Assembly (NCBI GenBank): GCA_964537685.1
Contig: CAZICM010000027.1
Location: 1 to 64,000, forward strand
Reading direction: 5' to 3'
DNA: 64,000 nucleotides
Origin: CAZICM01 sp964537685
Lineage (GTDB): Bacteria; Myxococcota_A; Polyangia; Polyangiales; Polyangiaceae
The notes under the pieces are model-generated. The model made no database searches, was not told the origin of the DNA, and saw only the letters and a program-made list of their open reading frames with translations. Numbering within the stretch: position 1 is the first letter of the stretch; each line of letters starts with the position of its first letter. Positions 52,168 through 59,692 of this stretch are shown one piece after another. The translations under genes were made by a program, and so were the position numbers.

Positions 52168-53689
52168 CCGGCACCACCTTATCCAATACCCGCGCCGACG
52201 ACAAAACCCCTGGCAATCCCGCGCCCGGATGCGTTCCCGCTCCCACCAAATACAAACCTTCGATATCTTCGCTCTGGTTATGCGGCCTAAAAAAGGCGCT
52301 TTGGGTTAAAACAGGCTCGGGTCCAAAGGCCGCTCCCCGGAACGATAGCAGCCGGTCTTGAAAATCTTGAGGCGTAAGCAATCTCGATGTGACGATTTCA
52401 TCGCGCAGCCCAGGCAAAATCGAATCTTGAAGCATCGCCTCAATCGATTGCCTATAAGTCTCCGCGGTATGCGTCCAATCCGTCCCGCTCGTTAAATTGG
52501 GCACCGGCGATAGCACATAAAAGGTATCGCAACCCTTGGGCGCCAGCGTTGGATCGGTCGCCGTAGGCCGGTGTAAATACAAACTAAAATCGTCCGCCAG
52601 TACATGGCGCTGAAAGATATCGTCCAATAAACCTTTATAGCGGGGCCCAAGCAATATCGTATGATGTTTCACATCGGGATAGCTTCGCTTCGTTCCAAAA
52701 TACCACACAAACAAGCTCATTGAATAACGCTGCTTTTCAATACGCTTATCGGTCCAGCGCCTTCGGTCTTGAGCATCGATTAAATGTTTATAGGTCCAGG
52801 CCGAATCCGCATTCGAAACGACCACCTTGGCATCCAGCTTTTCGCCCGAGCCAAGCTCTACGCCTACCGCCCGCCCGTTTTTCACCACAATACGCTTCAC
52901 TTCCGCATTACAGCGCACCGAGCCCCCCTGCCCCTCAATTAAAGAAACCAAACCCTTCACCAAAGCCCCCGTTCCGCCCGCAGGAAAATGAACACCCCAT
53001 TTGCGCTCCAAAAACGCAATCAAGGTATAAATCGAGGTCGTCGAAAAAGGATTGCCCCCCACCAACAGCGGATGAAAACTCATCACCTGCCTTAAACGAT
53101 CGTCCTTTAAATACTTGGATACCAATCCATACACCGTCCGATAGCTCTGCAAACGCATCATATCGGGAACAATCTTGGCCATATCCAGCCAAGAACCAAA
53201 GGGAACATGCGCAAGCTCTTCAAATCCTACCCTGAAAATCGACTCGCTTACCGCCAAAAAGCGCTCATACCCCTCCACATCGGCCGGAGAAAAACGCGCC
53301 ACTTCTTTCTTCATCTCCTCGGCCGAGCCCGTATAATCAAACATGGCCCCATCGTGAAACCGAATGCGGTAAAAGGGCGTCACAGGCTTCATCTCAATAT
53401 CGTCCGCCATACGCCGCCCGCATAAGGTCCACAGCTCTTCAAATAAAAAAGGCGCCGTAATCACCGTGGGACCGGCATCAAAGGTAAAACCATCCTGTTG
53501 ATGCACATAGGCCCGACCCCCAGGGGCATCCAATTTCTCCAGCACCGTCACCCGGTAGCCTCGGGCGCCTAAACGAACCGCTGCCGCGAGTCCTCCAAAT
53601 CCGCTGCCGATCACCAGGGCATGGGGGCGATTGATGTTCTGTTTTTCATTGGTCGTAGAAGTGTTGTTCAATGTCTCGCGTGCGTTCAT
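52151..53689 (-). CDS. crtI: Phytoene desaturase (CrtI)
   Basis: A 512-residue FAD protein. HALVIGSGFGGLAAAVRLGARG (~23-44) is the nucleotide fold; FDAGPTVITAPFLFEELW (~70-87) is CrtI-like; the C-terminal signature is LYLVGAGTHPGAGLPGVLSSA. CrtI removes hydrogens from phytoene to give lycopene or neurosporene. It has its own TATACT -10 six bases before the ATG, overlapped by the 20-bp element shared with the carH upstream region, pointing to light/B12-controlled expression. No lycopene cyclase is visible in this window. Confidence 0.94.
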   Translation of the reverse strand: MNARETLNNTSTTNEKQNINRPHALVIGSGFGGLAAAVRLGARGYRVTVLEKLDAPGGRAYVHQQDGFTFDAGPTVITAPFLFEELWTLCGRRMADDIEMKPVTPFYRIRFHDGAMFDYTGSAEEMKKEVARFSPADVEGYERFLAVSESIFRVGFEELAHVPFGSWLDMAKIVPDMMRLQSYRTVYGLVSKYLKDDRLRQVMSFHPLLVGGNPFSTTSIYTLIAFLERKWGVHFPAGGTGALVKGLVSLIEGQGGSVRCNAEVKRIVVKNGRAVGVELGSGEKLDAKVVVSNADSAWTYKHLIDAQDRRRWTDKRIEKQRYSMSLFVWYFGTKRSYPDVKHHTILLGPRYKGLLDDIFQRHVLADDFSLYLHRPTATDPTLAPKGCDTFYVLSPVPNLTSGTDWTHTAETYRQSIEAMLQDSILPGLRDEIVTSRLLTPQDFQDRLLSFRGAAFGPEPVLTQSAFFRPHNQSEDIEGLYLVGAGTHPGAGLPGVLSSARVLDKVVPDARRA

Positions 53690-53695
53690 GGACGT

Positions 53696-53719
53696 AGTAT
53701 AAGGTTTGTCTTATGTTTT
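53696..53719 (-). promoter_or_regulatory. crtI promoter with putative CarH operator
   Basis: On the plus strand 53700-53719 reads TAAGGTTTGTCTTATGTTTT. A nearly identical 20-mer (one mismatch) lies upstream of carH at 55233-55252. It sits directly against the crtI -10 box TATACT (53701-53696 in sense order), six bases before the start codon, where a MerR-type repressor would block polymerase. Confidence 0.6.
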
Positions 53720-53835
53720 GGGAAGACGGCCTTGAAGATTTTTGGTACCCAAACGACAAGAACCCGATCAAAAGTGGAACACCTGCGGGTTTTTCATGTT
53801 AAACAGAGCGGGTTCCTGTTGCAGAGGAGGAGGAT

Positions 53836-55140
53836 GTGCAGGCGCAGGACGCGAAGATGAACGCGGAGAAGGCGAATGCTTCTGCGGAGCTGGCGAATGC
53901 TTCTGCGGAGCCCGCGAATGCTTCTGCGGAGCCCGCGAATGCTTCTGCGGAGCNNNNNNNNNNNNNNNNNNNNNNNNNNNNNNNNNNNNNNNNNNNNNNN
54001 NNNNNNNNNNNNNNNNNNNNNNNNNNNNNNNNNNNNNNNNNNNNNNNNNNNNNGAATGCTTCTGCGGAGCTGGCGAATGCTTCTGCGGAGGACGCGAATG
54101 CTTCTGCGGAGCTGGCGAATGCTTCTGCGGAGGACGCGAATGCTTCTGCGACGATGGCGAATGCCCGTGCGGAGGACACAAATATCCTTGCTGAGGATGC
54201 GAACGCCGAAAAACCAAAAGAGCACGAATTTACGCCAACCCAAAACCCATCGGAAAAAAATGTTGACGCATTCGAAGAGGATGCTAGTTTCGATTGTATG
54301 AAATACCGATCGAACACAACAGTGATGGGTCCCTGGACGGCCGACGATATCAAGCCGGGCGAACCCTACGAGCTGGACAACGGCAATAAAATCGAGTGCA
54401 TGGGCACTGGGCAACGGGGCTCTAGGGCCAACGGCGCAGGCTTTATGGTGCTGGACAGCGATCCTGTCGCGCCTCCCGCGGGTGTGGATGCGGGTGTGTC
54501 GCCGATGCCTAAAATGCTGCGCGCTCCAGATATTGCGGTGGGCGGTTTGGCCGATGAGCCGGGCTGGTCAAAAACGGCGCCTCCGCTGTGCGTGGAGTAC
54601 GCCGATAAAGATCAAGACGAGCGGGCTCTTCAGAAAAAAATTGTCGACTTGCTTGAATGTGGAACGCAATTTATTTGGGTGGTGCGCATGGCCGGACCAA
54701 GGCGTGTGGAAGTGTACCGGCCTGGGCTGCCTGTGCGTATTGCGAGGCCGGGCGAAGAGCTCGATGCTTCGCCGCTGTTGAAGAATCCGGTGCCTGTTCT
54801 TGCGCTTTACGATCGCGATGCGGCCCACCGGCATACGCTTCGCAATCTGCTTCAGCGCGAGGGGTACGAAAATCTCGATGCGGTGAAGGCTGCGGGCCGT
54901 GTTGAAGGACGTGTTGAAGGGCGCGAAGAAGGACGTGCCGCGGGGCGCGAAGTGGGACGCGAAGAAGGCCGTTTAATCGAAGCGAGGGCGGCTCTTCGGC
55001 GGGTGCTGTCGAAGCGAAGGCTGGATCTCTCGGCCGAACAGAACGAGCAAATCGAGACCTGCATCAGTTTGCAATCGCTCGAGCGCTGGCTCGATCAGGC
55101 CATCGACGCCGGCAGCGCAGCCCTCGCCCTCCGTTCGTAA
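53836..55140 (+). CDS. Uma2-like protein with N-terminal heptad repeat (contains an assembly gap)
   Basis: Starts at GTG 53836 behind GGAGGAGG. The first third repeats the heptad ANASAE-x (x = L, P or D), then ANARAEDTNILAEDANAE. The second part resembles the C-terminal half of a Uma2/DUF820 PD-(D/E)XK nuclease: RAPDIAVGG (PD), PPLCVEYADKDQ, ALQKKIVDLLECGTQFIWVV and RRVEVYRPGLP. The third part is EGRVEGREEGRAAGREVGREEGR, the arginine/glutamate stretch typical at the end of such proteins. The N-terminal nuclease strands are missing or altered, so activity is uncertain. The 100-N gap hides an unknown number of heptads; the frame across it is assumed. Confidence 0.6.
   Translation: MQAQDAKMNAEKANASAELANASAEPANASAEPANASAEXXXXXXXXXXXXXXXXXXXXXXXXXXXXXXXXXXNASAELANASAEDANASAELANASAEDANASATMANARAEDTNILAEDANAEKPKEHEFTPTQNPSEKNVDAFEEDASFDCMKYRSNTTVMGPWTADDIKPGEPYELDNGNKIECMGTGQRGSRANGAGFMVLDSDPVAPPAGVDAGVSPMPKMLRAPDIAVGGLADEPGWSKTAPPLCVEYADKDQDERALQKKIVDLLECGTQFIWVVRMAGPRRVEVYRPGLPVRIARPGEELDASPLLKNPVPVLALYDRDAAHRHTLRNLLQREGYENLDAVKAAGRVEGRVEGREEGRAAGREVGREEGRLIEARAALRRVLSKRRLDLSAEQNEQIETCISLQSLERWLDQAIDAGSAALALRS
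53872..54178. repeat. 21-bp tandem repeat (ANASAE-x heptads) inside the Uma2-like gene
   Basis: GCGAATGCTTCTGCGGAGC-type units of 21 bases recur on both sides of the gap and keep the reading frame. The unit is open on both strands, producing long shadow frames in several frames. The heptad is predicted to be helical or disordered. Confidence 0.88.
53954..54053. other. Assembly gap of 100 N inside the heptad repeat
   Basis: Exactly 100 N within the 21-bp repeat. 100 is not a multiple of 21, so the length is a placeholder and the repeat number is unknown. Confidence 0.95.
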
Positions 55141-55232
55141 ACGTATTAAAAGCGCCGCATTATCCCCTCCTGCCGAAATTGTGCGGCGAGCCCCTTTCTT
55201 TGCGAAACTTTTGTTTCTATAAACAACGCGCG

Positions 55233-55252
55233 TAAGGTTTGTATTATGTTTT
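55233..55252. promoter_or_regulatory. Putative CarH operator upstream of carH
   Basis: TAAGGTTTGTATTATGTTTT matches the element next to crtI at 19 of 20 positions. It lies 116 bases before the carH GTG start and is the best sign of autoregulation. The surrounding 55141-55368 has no ORF. Confidence 0.55.
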
Positions 55253-55368
55253 AAAAGCTCGCGCCCAATGGCCGCGAAAGCTTGACAGCGAGCCTCAGGC
55301 TCAGCTTCAACAAGACTGCTGAAGGGGACTGAAGTGACTGCAGGGAGAAGGTGTTGGGGGGTGTTCCA

Positions 55369-56322
55369 GTGAGCCGCTATCGCATCCAAGCCGTATCCAA
55401 ACTCTGCGCTGTACCTCCCGCAACGCTTCGGGCTTGGGAGAGGCGCTACGGTGTTCCTGTGCCTTCGCGCACGGCCTCGGCCTATCGCTTGTATGGCGAC
55501 GAGGATATCGCGCTGATTATAAAAATGCGTGACCTTGTCAAGGGCGGAATGGCTGCGGCGGAAGCGGCAAAGGTTGTGCTCTCGGATTTGCCCAAGTCCG
55601 CCCCGCCGATGGAGCCCGATGAAACGGAAAGGTCCGAAAGCGAGGACGATCCTTTTGCGGATGCCCGTGATCGCATTGTGGAAGCCGCGCTTCGTTTTGA
55701 TCCGGACGGGTTAGAGCGGGAAGTGAGCCGTTCTTTAACCTTGGGACCGGCTCTTTCGATTTTCGAGCAAACGCTGGGGCCGGCGCTTCGTTCGATTGGC
55801 AATTTATGGCACGAGGGGACGCTGACGCTGGCGCAAGAGCATTTGGCATCGCAGACCATCGGGGCGACCTTAATCCAATTGCTAAGGCTGGCTCAGCCTG
55901 TGGGGCCGGCGCGGAGAGCGGCTTTGGCATGTTTTGCGGATGAAGATCACACGCTGGGATTATATGGAGTGGGCCTAAGGCTGGCATCGTGGGGATTTAG
56001 GACCTTACTTTTGGGCGCGAGGACACCACCGCCTGCCATATCGCGGGTTGTGGACTCGCTGGATCCTGATTTGATAGCGTTATCGGCGACGGTATTGCCG
56101 CCGGCATCGATAGCGCGGGAGCTGGTGGATGCGTATGCCGACGCATGCCGGGGCACGACATGGGTGGTTGGAGGATCGGCCTCGGAGTCGATGCGTTCGT
56201 GGGTGGAGGCGCGGGGGGGGCTTGTGGCCGGGGAAGAGATGAAGGACGTGCGGGCTGAAATCGAGCGGGCGCTTCGGATTCGGCGGCGGGGGCAGGGGGA
56301 GGTGGGAATCGTAGAGGAATAA
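55369..56322 (+). CDS. CarH-type B12-dependent light-responsive MerR regulator
   Basis: A 317-residue protein from GTG 55369 (GGGGGG seven bases upstream; an in-frame GTG at 55351 would add six residues). N-terminal MerR HTH: YRIQAVSKLCAVPPATLRAWERRYG and YRLYGDEDI. Helical bundle: LWHEGTLTLAQEH, with Trp147 ten residues before Glu157-His158, matching the W/EH set that caps adenosylcobalamin in CarH. Rossmann part: DEDHTLGLYG has the E-x-H-x-x-G cobalamin motif (His194), then GARTPPPAI. In the dark such proteins bind DNA as tetramers and repress crt genes; light breaks the Co-C bond and releases the DNA. The residues are seen; light control here is inferred. Confidence 0.9.
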   Translation: MSRYRIQAVSKLCAVPPATLRAWERRYGVPVPSRTASAYRLYGDEDIALIIKMRDLVKGGMAAAEAAKVVLSDLPKSAPPMEPDETERSESEDDPFADARDRIVEAALRFDPDGLEREVSRSLTLGPALSIFEQTLGPALRSIGNLWHEGTLTLAQEHLASQTIGATLIQLLRLAQPVGPARRAALACFADEDHTLGLYGVGLRLASWGFRTLLLGARTPPPAISRVVDSLDPDLIALSATVLPPASIARELVDAYADACRGTTWVVGGSASESMRSWVEARGGLVAGEEMKDVRAEIERALRIRRRGQGEVGIVEE

Positions 56323-56331
56323 GGCGATCGA

Positions 56332-56880
56332 TTATCCCTCCACCTCCGTCTTCAACAACGCCAGCACCTTCTTTCGATCGTCAGCCTTTAAAGCCCCCTC
56401 GGCTGCAAACAGAATCTGGCCATTTTTGCCCACCAAGACCACGCTGCTCGTTCCCGAACGAATCTTATACGCCGACCTAAAGCCCCCATCCCAATCACAA
56501 TAAATCGTCGCGCCCACCTTCTTGGACTCGTCCCGAATCGCGTCTTTCACAAAACCTTTGACCGGCCAGAAATTATACGAACTCACATCGGCAACCGCCG
56601 CAAGGGCAATGACTTTCCGGTATTTGTCACCCTTGGCCAGCTTCGCCAGCTCGTCTTTAAAGGTTTGATTGGTCTTCGCCGAGTCTTTGTCCTCGTACAC
56701 AATCAAGATCGGCTTGCCTTTTAAATGCTTCATCTCAAGCACACGCCCGTCCGCGTCTTCCACTTTTGCGTTAGGGGCATGATCGCCCTCTTTCGGAAGG
56801 GCGGGGGCACTCGATGAAACCAGCAGCGCTACGCCTAAAATCGTCATGTTTAGCACCGATGTCGTTTTTTTTGTGCTCAT
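56332..56880 (-). CDS. Periplasmic YtfJ-like / thioredoxin-fold protein
   Basis: A 182-residue protein with an N-terminal signal (MTILGVALLVSSSAPALP), so exported. The body has a redoxin-like fold: KEGDHAPNAKVEDADGRVL, KGKPILIVYEDKDSAKTN and GTSSVVLVGKNGQILFAAEG, as in the YtfJ family. No CxxC is present; the single Cys is in TIYCDWDGGF. Role unknown. The promoter side carries GGTTTGTAGAGTCTTATTT (56909-56927), which partly resembles the carH/crtI element but with five extra bases. It converges with carH, stops ten bases apart. Confidence 0.75.
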   Translation of the reverse strand: MSTKKTTSVLNMTILGVALLVSSSAPALPKEGDHAPNAKVEDADGRVLEMKHLKGKPILIVYEDKDSAKTNQTFKDELAKLAKGDKYRKVIALAAVADVSSYNFWPVKGFVKDAIRDESKKVGATIYCDWDGGFRSAYKIRSGTSSVVLVGKNGQILFAAEGALKADDRKKVLALLKTEVEG

Positions 56881-57051
56881 GCTTCGTTACCTCGTTCGAC
56901 CTGTTCATGGTTTGTAGAGTCTTATTTGACCTTGTGCAAGGTCTCGGCGATACATTCTTGGTTTTCAGGATCGGATTCCCATCGGGACGGCCCCCGCACA
57001 GCGCCCTTGACGCCCGGACGCCAATGATGATAGGCCATTTTTGAGCTGTTT

Positions 57052-58194
57052 ATGATGCAAGGCCGCGTTCTTTGGCTGCTGTTCGCCGTGGGGCTTTTCG
57101 CCTGCGCGCGAGAAGATGCGCCCGCGGTCGAGCTTTTCCCATTGCCGTCCAGTCCGGGTGCATCGTCCCAGCTTTCCATTCCCCAAGCATCCTCCTCATC
57201 CGGCCCGCCCATGCCCGGTCCCTATCGAAATCGCCAAGAGGCGGCGCTGATGCTTAATGCGGGCTGTGTGGGATGCCATGCCGATGAAGCGAGGCAATGG
57301 CAGGGTTCTCATCATCAGATGGCCTTTCAAAATCCCGCCTTTCAACAGGCGCTGGCCATCGAGCCCACGGCCTTTTGTAGAGGGTGTCATGCGCCCGAAG
57401 CCGATCCAAAGACCGATCCTCCCGCGCGCCTGGGTGCATTGGGGGTAGCGTGCGTAAGCTGCCATGTGACAGAAGAGGGGGCGGTGCTGGCCGCGCACCA
57501 TGCGGGAAAGGAAGGCACGGTGCCCAAGAGCGAGCAGATGCCTCATACGATTCGGCGCTCGGCCGAGTTTTCGCAAACAGGCGGCTGTGCGGGCTGTCAT
57601 GAGTTTCATTTTCCCGCCCTATCGGGGGATAGCGATGCGCTGATGATGCAGACAACCATCCGCGAACACCGGCGTTCGAAGGGAGCGTCAACATCCTGCG
57701 CCGATTGCCATATGCCGCTGATCGATGGAAAGCGTTCCCATGGTTTTACTTCGGTGCGCGATCCGGCGTGGCTCCGAAAAAACCTAGAAGCCAAGGTCGA
57801 TAGAAGGCCCGATGAAATTTTAGAAATCACCTTAAGCCAGCCTTCACCGGGGCATGGTTTTCCAACGGGGGATTTATTTCGGCGGCTTTCGGTAGGATGC
57901 GAGCTCCGGGATGCTCAAGGTAAGGTATTGAAGCGCGATATCCAGCGGCTGACCCGGCAATTTGAGATCGCTCCGGGGCAGGCGGGGCGCGTGCTTACCC
58001 GAGACAACCGGGTCTTTAATGAGCCTGTCACGGTGGATTTGGATATTGTGCCGCCTTCGTCTGGTCCCCGTCCGGCGAAGATTGTGTGGTGGATCGATTA
58101 TGAACGGGTGGCGACGGTGGGCGAAGGGGTCAATCCCGATGATGCCCTTATCGAGTCTTCCGTGCAGCTTTATTTGGGATCGTTGGCGTGGTAA
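57052..58194 (+). CDS. Five-heme cytochrome c lipoprotein
   Basis: A 380-residue protein with a type II signal ending LFAC and five CxxCH heme sites: CVGCH, CRGCH, CVSCH, CAGCH and CADCH, all between ~72 and 225. Histidines such as HHQMAF, HAPE, HAGKEG and FHFP could be distal ligands. The C-terminal ~150 residues have no heme site and form a beta-rich domain ending SSVQLYLGSLAW. It probably moves electrons at the envelope. It begins an operon of five genes. The start ATG is doubled (57052 and 57055). Confidence 0.88.
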   Translation: MMQGRVLWLLFAVGLFACAREDAPAVELFPLPSSPGASSQLSIPQASSSSGPPMPGPYRNRQEAALMLNAGCVGCHADEARQWQGSHHQMAFQNPAFQQALAIEPTAFCRGCHAPEADPKTDPPARLGALGVACVSCHVTEEGAVLAAHHAGKEGTVPKSEQMPHTIRRSAEFSQTGGCAGCHEFHFPALSGDSDALMMQTTIREHRRSKGASTSCADCHMPLIDGKRSHGFTSVRDPAWLRKNLEAKVDRRPDEILEITLSQPSPGHGFPTGDLFRRLSVGCELRDAQGKVLKRDIQRLTRQFEIAPGQAGRVLTRDNRVFNEPVTVDLDIVPPSSGPRPAKIVWWIDYERVATVGEGVNPDDALIESSVQLYLGSLAW

Positions 58195-58224
58195 TTGAGT
58201 GGGCATGCTTCTGGAGTAAACACC

Positions 58225-59691
58225 ATGTTTGTTTCTCGGGTTCAATCGGTAGCAGTCTTTGCCGGAGCGGCGTTTTTATTGGCTTCCTGTGGGAACTCAT
58301 CCTCGCCAAAGGCAGAAAAAGAAAAGGAAATCCCTGTGGTAACGGCCAGCGCAAGCGCCTTGCCCTCGGGCAGTGCCGCATCGCTTCCGCTCTCACCTCC
58401 AGAAAAGCCCAAACCCAAGGACCCACCTGCCCTGGTGCCCCAGCGGTTGGATGTCGACGCTTCGGGCCCCTTTCAGCTTGAAGGCGCGGTGGGTGTGGTT
58501 AGCGCAAAAAAGGTGGGCCGGCTTGTGGGGGACAAAGTTGAATGGCTGGACAAGCAACTGCCCGAGGACGAAAGCAACCGGGTGGCGCTGGGAGGAAGCA
58601 CAATTCGGGGCCTATCTGGGCGCTGGCCCGATGCGGTGGACGTGTATTACACCAGCAATCAAGGCCGGGCCCTTCGGCCGACGGTCTATCCGCTGACAGG
58701 CAAAGGCGCGGCGCATACGGCGGGCTCGGGGGGAGGACTGGGAGATATTGTCGGCACGGCCATGTACAATGGTTCGGCGATTGTGGTATCTGTATCGCCC
58801 CAGCAGGGCGGAGTCGAGTTTGTCACGACGCGGGGGCCGGGACAGGTGATTCAGCCACAAACGCCTGAAAAAGCGGGCTGTGAAAACAAGCGGACCTATT
58901 TTTCCAACGCGCCCGCCATCGTGCCCGATGTGGTAGCGTCCACCAAAGCAGGGACCTTGCTTTCGCTGGGAGGTTTATGCGATCACGATCATCCCGCATT
59001 GGAGGTATGGGATCAGCCTGGGAAGTCGCGGATCATCGATTTGACGACATGGATAAAGAAAACAGGATATGGAGCCAAGATTCTTCAAGGCAAAGGCGAC
59101 GAGGCTTGGATTTTTACGAGAGGCGCTCAGCCGATACTTCATTATATCAACGGGAAAGTCGAAGCCTTGCCGATTGCGCTGAAGGATCCCACCAATGCCT
59201 TTGCCTCGCCCGGCGGCGTGCTGTATGTAACCGATGGGATAACGATAAACCGCTGGGATGAAAGCAAATGGACGGAAGTTGGGCATTTAAACTGGAAAGA
59301 GACATTTTATTATGTAACGGTGGATGACGAAGGGACGATATTGATCTCTTGCGGAGGGATATGCAAATTGGTGGAAGGGCCAAGCGTTGCCATTACCGAA
59401 AGCTGTACAACGCCATTTGTATATATGTATGAAGTCAGCTACGACAACGACGCCAATTTTACCTTTCCGACCACGAGAAAGGCGCTGGCCACCTTTGAGG
59501 GCGTGTCCGATTTAGGCTTGGTGGAGTTCGTTGAAAATGGGCGGAAGCTGGGTATTACCGTAAAGAGCAAAGCCCAGGGCGAAGCGGTGGTGGCTCATAT
59601 CAAGGCCAATATGAAGAAGGAAGATCCAAAGCTTATTTGCTATGAACCCCAAAATCCCCGCAAGATTGAGATAAAGGCCAAGGGAAAATAA
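58225..59691 (+). CDS. Lipoprotein, paralogue A
   Basis: A 488-residue protein from ATG 58225 (TGGAG upstream). A lipobox LLASC at ~22 is followed by a Lys/Ser/Pro linker. The mature part is beta-rich and resembles a propeller: VYPLTGKGAAHTAGSGGGLG, TKAGTLLSLGGLC, VWDQPGKSRIIDLTTWIKK. It is clearly homologous to the next gene over its whole length, including the C-terminal LVEFVENGRKLGITVKSKAQ and NPRKIEIKAKGK. Function unknown. It starts 30 bases after the cytochrome stop. Confidence 0.78.
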   Translation: MFVSRVQSVAVFAGAAFLLASCGNSSSPKAEKEKEIPVVTASASALPSGSAASLPLSPPEKPKPKDPPALVPQRLDVDASGPFQLEGAVGVVSAKKVGRLVGDKVEWLDKQLPEDESNRVALGGSTIRGLSGRWPDAVDVYYTSNQGRALRPTVYPLTGKGAAHTAGSGGGLGDIVGTAMYNGSAIVVSVSPQQGGVEFVTTRGPGQVIQPQTPEKAGCENKRTYFSNAPAIVPDVVASTKAGTLLSLGGLCDHDHPALEVWDQPGKSRIIDLTTWIKKTGYGAKILQGKGDEAWIFTRGAQPILHYINGKVEALPIALKDPTNAFASPGGVLYVTDGITINRWDESKWTEVGHLNWKETFYYVTVDDEGTILISCGGICKLVEGPSVAITESCTTPFVYMYEVSYDNDANFTFPTTRKALATFEGVSDLGLVEFVENGRKLGITVKSKAQGEAVVAHIKANMKKEDPKLICYEPQNPRKIEIKAKGK

Positions 59692-59692
59692 G

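Noticed and set aside
53742..54414. Long minus-strand and alternative forward frames across the 21-bp repeat
   Set aside because: The repeat is open on both strands; only the GTG 53836 frame joins a recognisable Uma2-like domain and has a ribosome site.
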